Notes under the pieces: model-generated | What the model saw: the letters and a program-made list of their open reading frames with translations, nothing else | Told to the model about the DNA's origin: nothing | The model's database searches: none | Translations under genes and position numbers: made by a program | Shown: positions 59,111 through 64,000 of the stretch, piece by piece | Position numbering within the stretch: position 1 is the stretch's first letter | Layout of the letters: the number at the start of each line of letters is the position of its first letter | From: Brasenia schreberi | Lineage: Eukaryota; Streptophyta; Magnoliopsida; Nymphaeales; Cabombaceae | Assembly: GCA_036023115.1 (NCBI GenBank) | Contig: JAYKKT010000080.1 | Location: 9,942,501 to 10,006,500, forward strand | Reading direction: 5' to 3' | DNA length: 64,000 bases

Positions 59111-60290
59111 GATTTTTCGGGGTCTACTAAATTTCTACCCACAACATCTAATCAATCAACATGTATTATCGATTTTTGTTGCCCTTTATGACATGGGGAC
59201 ATTCCTACTTGGGCTGCCACCTTTTTGGGCCTCTTTGGGTGAATGATATGTATGTGATGTATGACATATAAAAATGCACTCCATGTGATATAATGGAAAT
59301 ACATGTTTTATGAAATGATGACAATGTGAAATGTATTCCACATGATATGATGGAGATACATGATTTATGAATTGAGTCTCCATGAAAAGTGTCTAGGGGA
59401 TGCATTTTTAATGCCCCTAGTTTGGTGGAGATGAAGGATAATATCACACGGCCACATGGGCTTTCTATTGCATACAAGATGGACGATGGGATATGAATGA
59501 TTCCTGCACTTCACTTTTATAACATTTCTAACATGATCAAGATGAATTTTTGCTTAAGGATGGACTAACAATAACCAACTCTAAGTATTTCATGGACATC
59601 ATATTGCATTTGACATGACCTCCACATTCTCCATCGTGGATTTCATGTATTGTATCCTAACCTCATCAAGGTTTTCATATCAACAAGAGGCCGAACAAAA
59701 TTCCTCCCAACATCACCTGTAGGTTTTGAAACTTTCAAATCTTTGAAAAGGCAAATTCGGGAAATCCTCCCTTTTCTAAAAATGTCTTGAAACCAAAGTT
59801 TTTATAATTTTGGTCATTTTGGCAAGCCATCGAAATTGTGAGTGCCAATTGTGCATGTTTTGAAAGAACCGACCACCTTAAATGGCCAATTCTTGATGTG
59901 ACATGAATCTTCATTTTTGTCTTACTAAATTTTCAAAAGCTTGGTTTATATCTCCAAAAACTTCAATGCATGAGTTCCTAGATTTTTGAAGAAAAAAAAT
60001 TAGGCCTTGTATGAGTGTTTCATACTTGGCAACATTATTTGAACATGCAAAATCTAGTTGAATGGCACTTGAGATTTTTTTTCTTTTTCGGGAGATATGA
60101 GGATGATTTCCATACCTGCCCCTTGATTATTTGTCCCATCAAAATACATTTTCCCTACTTGATTTTGTTTAAAACAATTTGTTAAAGCATGGTTTTGAAA
60201 TTGATTTGTAAAATATACCTTCATCGGGCATTTCATCAAGTATGGGGAATGTGTCTCGAAGAGGCAATTCAACCACATGATCTAGGGCTT
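59111..60290 (-). pseudogene. Gypsy E RNase H and integrase-end remnants
   Basis: The minus strand at 60278-60054 contains GKMYFDGTNNQGAGMEIILI, close to the YFDG(A/T)xNxxGAG motif of the additional RNase H of plant gypsy elements. KYETLIQGL follows near 60010. An integrase-end piece, DVVGRNLVDP-like, lies near 59110-59145. The core integrase that should lie between them is absent or unreadable. Confidence 0.6.
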
Positions 60291-61804
60291 GTTCCTCTAA
60301 TGGAGCTGCCATTTATATAGCCTACCCGTTAGGATAGGATTTTCAACCAAGTATCAATCGACATTATCCCTCTTTCATGATACGGGAAATAATGTCTCAA
60401 CTTTGGAAGGCCGAGCACGATTTCTCTATGGCTTGACAATTTCTTTCATATGCCAATAGAGTTTTCGAAATATAATAAATGGCACACTTTCTATAGATAT
60501 CATCTTCATATTGATCAAGTAAAGCACCCAATGCATTCACATGATTTGTAATGTAAAGCATGCTTTGGAGGTTTTAAAAATTGGAGGATTTACCATGAAG
60601 TTTTCAAAAGCTTTTTGAAAATCATCGTTCAAAATTTTAACCCTTTTTCAAAAGGTCTCATTTAGAGGTTTACATCTTGCTAGCTTGGAATCAACCTTGG
60701 AAGCTTCGTATTTGATTTATATGGAGGGTGGAGACATGCCTATGATGGCTCGATACTTAGGGGGTCGACTCCCATGCCCCTTTGCCTTAACACAAACCCT
60801 TTCTTACACTTGATGTCTAAACCCAGTCTGGTTTATACAAATATAAGATTAAAATGCAATGTATGATGCTCATGCCAACATGCACATACTATGGGTTAGA
60901 CTCACTCTAAAATCCCCAAATTTTCCAAGTCAAGGATTCTACGAATTTCGGGAAGCTTGGAGGCATGATCTTTCCTCCTTGCTTTGATGATTCTCAAGCA
61001 ATAAATTCTAGGGAAGTGTTAGGCAAGAGAGAGCTATAACGAGCTTGGACGATTTTGACTTGGGATTATATACATTCTTCGAAAGGATTTTGAAATTGGC
61101 TTTGTGCATGGCCATTGTTTTGGGAATTTTTGGAATTTTTTTATTTTTATTTTTGTCTTTTTCAAAACACAAATTCAATATAAAAGACTTTCTTTTTGAA
61201 ACTTTTTTCAAGTAAAGAATAGGAGAATGAATGAAAATAATTTTCTTTTTGGAATTTTCAGATTTTCAAATGTTTTTGGCTTTTGATAGTTTTCTAATTT
61301 TTTTGGTTTTTCGAAATATATGATTTTTTTGGATTTTTGTCTAATGGAGGGATCGTCCATTGAATCTACAAAGAAAACTCCATGAATTAGACTCAAAAGA
61401 AAAGGTTTAAGCCATGGGTCTCGATTTTAGTGGGTTCTAGGGGCATCCTTGACTCAAGTGGTCTTAGGTAGTGGTTCAATGGGTATGGATGGGATATAGC
61501 TTAATCCATATCGACTCGGGTTTGCTCTAGGTAGGATGGGTTCTAGCCTACCTTGACTCTTAGCTCCTAATCCCTGGTATGGTATATACCCCATGTTTAA
61601 GATCATATTCCAAGGCTTTTTTATTTTTGAAAAAGTTTTATAAAGTTCATGCCCTTGGAATATGGAATCGTCCATATCATGGATATATACCCATTTTATT
61701 TTGGGTAGGAGATGGGATAGATGGGTGGCGGAAGACTTGGGCATCCACTCGAACCTTGGATGGGATTCTAAGTGGATGGTTTTGACATGCTCCCTAGGTG
61801 CAAC
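60291..61804 (-). other. Degraded gypsy E interior
   Basis: The interval between gag and RNase H is far too short for protease and reverse transcriptase, and I find no motif of either. Small minus-strand frames at 61208-61744 may continue Gag. Deletion is likely. Confidence 0.5.
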
Positions 61805-62830
61805 TCAATGTGTCCCTAGGGATGGGTTAGTTGGGTTTATGGCCGTAGGCTTGGGTTTATGACACAAGACTAGGCTCGAGGAAGTGGGTTCATTCATGGT
61901 AGGGTTAGGTGTCCCTAGGATGTCGATGCATGCCTTAGGACTCACCATGTCTACCATATTTTGATCTTTATTTTGTTTTTGTTTTTGAAACTCCATTTGG
62001 TGCGGGACATTTGGCGCACCTTGAAAATCCTCACTTTTGGGCATGTTTGGTGGGTATGTGGGTGCATGAGTATGATTCAATGCATCCGATGACCCTACAC
62101 TAAGAAAAGGAGGATCGAGAGGGGAGTTCAAAATGGAATGAGTTTCGGACATACCTCTTTCCGGCTCGTGTACCTTTTCATGGTGAGAGCAATCCTTGTC
62201 CTCGGGTGACTCTGCTTCGAGCTCCCATTGCCTTTCGAGGTGTTTCTTTTCTATTCCTATGTGACTCTCATCATCTCGTGAGACTCGTGGAGTGTGGACC
62301 TCATGCCCCATTTTGTGTGCGTGCCCCGAATCGTGGACTTCATTTCTAACTTCGGGAATTTTAAATTTTTGTTTTTCAATCTTTTTGTGTTTTTGAAAAT
62401 TTTCTAGATTTTTTTGGTTTTTTGAACTATAAAAATCTTTTTTGTGTTTTTCTTTGGGGCTTAGGGTGCTTAGATGCTTGGAATTGGATGATTTGATCCG
62501 CATTCGAGCTTCATCTCCAGCCTCATATCCTTCATCAAGTTTTGATTTGGTTTTCCTTGCATGATTTTCTTCTCTATGTGCCCAAGATGAGCTTTCAGGT
62601 GATCGATGAGTCTTGGCCTCATGGCTTAGAGCGTCGATCTTTCTAAAGATTTCCTTTATAGCAGCTATCTCTTCTCGGGCTTTAGAGGATTTGGAAAACC
62701 ACTTTGAGGTACTCGGCGGCTTGCTTTCATCCATTGTTTTCGAAATTTTTGTGCACAAGTTTTGAAAGACACCACGATTTTGAAAAAAATTTGGAGTTTT
62801 ACTTTTGAAATGAAGTTCCTTAAGACCCAA
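61805..62830 (-). CDS. Gypsy E Gag-like protein, 341 codons
   Basis: This is the longest open frame in the second half of the window. It starts after the primer-site region next to the 5' LTR, which is where gag belongs. The protein is highly charged, with Lys/Glu/His-rich low-complexity stretches (KNQKNLENFQKHKKIEKQKF and EESHIG-like parts) and no zinc knuckle. MDESKPPSTSKWF at about 62733 is a second possible start, and it is more probable because the leader before it has no usual Gag features. The frame ends at 61805. I infer Gag from position only; the sequence itself is not diagnostic. Confidence 0.55.
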   Translation of the reverse strand: MGLKELHFKSKTPNFFQNRGVFQNLCTKISKTMDESKPPSTSKWFSKSSKAREEIAAIKEIFRKIDALSHEAKTHRSPESSSWAHREENHARKTKSKLDEGYEAGDEARMRIKSSNSKHLSTLSPKEKHKKDFYSSKNQKNLENFQKHKKIEKQKFKIPEVRNEVHDSGHAHKMGHEVHTPRVSRDDESHIGIEKKHLERQWELEAESPEDKDCSHHEKVHEPERGMSETHSILNSPLDPPFLSVGSSDALNHTHAPTYPPNMPKSEDFQGAPNVPHQMEFQKQKQNKDQNMVDMVSPKACIDILGTPNPTMNEPTSSSLVLCHKPKPTAINPTNPSLGTH

Positions 62831-62850
62831 GTCCCACCGGGCGTGTCAAT
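62825..62850 (-). other. Gypsy E primer-binding region
   Basis: The minus strand next to the LTR reads GAATTGACACGCCCGGTGGG. Plant gypsy elements often have a site of the type TTGGCGACTCCGCTGGGG here, so this may be a diverged primer site. Confidence 0.45.
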
Positions 62851-62852
62851 TC

Positions 62853-64000
62853 TATAGACATGAAAATTTTCACTCCAGAGTTATAGAAAACTTGAAGTGA
62901 AACTTTTCCTATCTATGCTTGCGCAAGCGTGCCAGCTAGTTTGCAAAACTAGCAAAGGTTTTTAAAAGTTTTTGATTCCTTTGGCGATTGTAGGCAACCA
63001 GACTCTTTTTACTTAAACCTTCTTGAACCGATGCTCAAGGGTCGGTTTAAGCGCTTACAAACTTCAATTTTGAAACAAGTATAACTCCATTTCACATGAA
63101 CAACAAGTGCTTTGAAAGAATTTTGATTGTACACTTTGATTCAATACTTGAAATGAACAAGTTTTGAAAAATAGAGTATCCTGTTTTTAGGGCTTGTTTC
63201 TAAAATAGATTTGGACATGCTATAGGTCTCCAAAAATCATCACAATTCTACCAAACCAAGTCTGTAGGGTGAAAAACTTGTGGCTTTTTACAGATCTGAA
63301 TTTGGAAATGTATTGAATCAAAATTAAATCTGGGAAGAGGACTGACTCACAAACCCATAACTATTCTGTCATAGAAATACAAAGGCCCAAAGATGAGCCT
63401 GTATCTTAGTGATTGAATTTCGATTTTGATGCTTTTAATGCTGTTGGAAAGCTATGGATGTTAATTTTTCAATGCATCAAGAATTAAATGATTTGGACCT
63501 CTGTAGTATGGGACAAAAACCCAGACTCTATCATAGATGAAACGACTGTGCAAATAGTGAACAAATTTTGATTCAGTTTTTCACAATTTTATTACGGGGT
63601 TGCATAGACCTAAAATTCTTGAAAAATTTATTTATAAGACCTCTATATGTGCAGATGATGCTCCTAAAATTTCAGTACATTTGGACTACGGAGTAAAGAA
63701 CTAAAATTATAGTAATCAAAGATGCAGATGCAGAAAATGAGTTTTCAGTTTTGTAGAGAATACGTGCAAATGCAAACTCACACCAAAGCAATTTACAACA
63801 ACTCTACTCTGAATTTAAATTAATGCAAAGGGAAATTGCAGCAACTCTACATCCCAAATTAAACTTACACGAAGGGAAATACACATATTAGCTTAAGCAT
63901 AGAGGGGGTTAAGAAGTATAGAGTGTTTATAACATATATTGGGGTAGGAGCATAACCAAACAATTAGAGTGTAAGAATGTTTTAATGGTGATTCATCCAT
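62853..64000 (-). repeat. Gypsy E 5' LTR, minus strand, incomplete
   Basis: Aligns with 55705-56830 from TATAGACATGAAAATTTTC onwards, with moderate divergence: the terminal TG became TA, and there is an extra 40 bases near 63390. The window ends inside it. Confidence 0.85.

Larger units (their letters stand above)
55705..64000 (-). mobile_element. Gypsy E element, minus strand, runs off the window
   Basis: Order on the minus strand: 5' LTR (64000 to 62853, incomplete), primer-site region, gag (62830-61805), a reduced pol interval with an RNase H trace near 60170, the integrase end near 59130, a 3' leader and the 3' LTR (57871-55705). Reverse transcriptase and most of integrase are missing or unreadable. 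The 3' leader relates it to gypsy D. The second-type RNase H suggests the Tat/Ogre-like branch, but that is inference. Confidence 0.78.

Overview
The window looks like intergenic and pericentromeric-type DNA of a flowering plant. The evidence is AT-rich sequence, dense nested Ty1/copia, Ty3/gypsy, RTE-clade LINE and hAT elements, and GT-AG introns around exons of one plant nuclear gene. That gene is the plant CABIN1-like (calcineurin-binding protein 1, HIRA histone-chaperone complex) TPR protein. The species cannot be fixed from the sequence. I see no tRNA, rRNA, CRISPR array, bacterial gene or organelle gene. No transposon open reading frame is intact, and I found no convincing new multi-gene system. 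The interest lies in how the locus was broken, duplicated and nested.

Layout. 526-3306 is a decayed copia pol, split by a 322-bp RTE LINE with a perfect 17-bp target duplication. 3582-6313 is a decayed hAT transposase gene. 8829-11930 holds seven exons of the CABIN1-like gene on the minus strand. 12007-19363 is a complete but dead copia element (copia A) with 5-bp target duplications. Its RNase H is split by a 2.0-kb hAT with 15-bp terminal repeats and an 8-bp target duplication. 19369-23451 is flanking DNA with one LINE nested in another and the 3' LTR of a minus-strand copia (copia B, to 27075). 27076-29190 is an RTE LINE. 29460-30630 holds exons 1-3 of the CABIN1-like gene, now on the plus strand and damaged at the start codon, a tryptophan codon and a splice donor.

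A gypsy integrase fragment (31226-32371) is followed by a second copy of 14540-23451, at 32372-40342. It is near-identical outside one replaced segment. The copy carries the 3' LTR, the hAT end, the nested LINEs and the copia B LTR, so the duplication followed all those insertions. 40343-41640 is a related but indel-rich copia stretch. 41641-46430 is mostly unidentified. 46431-53254 holds a gypsy family with ends TGTAAACACCCC in both orientations around an integrase fragment. 53255-55704 mixes dispersed LTR-like repeats with two unidentified coding-like stretches. 55705-64000 is a minus-strand gypsy element with a lysine-rich Gag and a second-type RNase H trace; its 5' LTR runs off the window.

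The two CABIN1-like blocks lie on opposite strands on either side of the first duplicated block. Either one gene was inverted and split, or two separate fragments are present.
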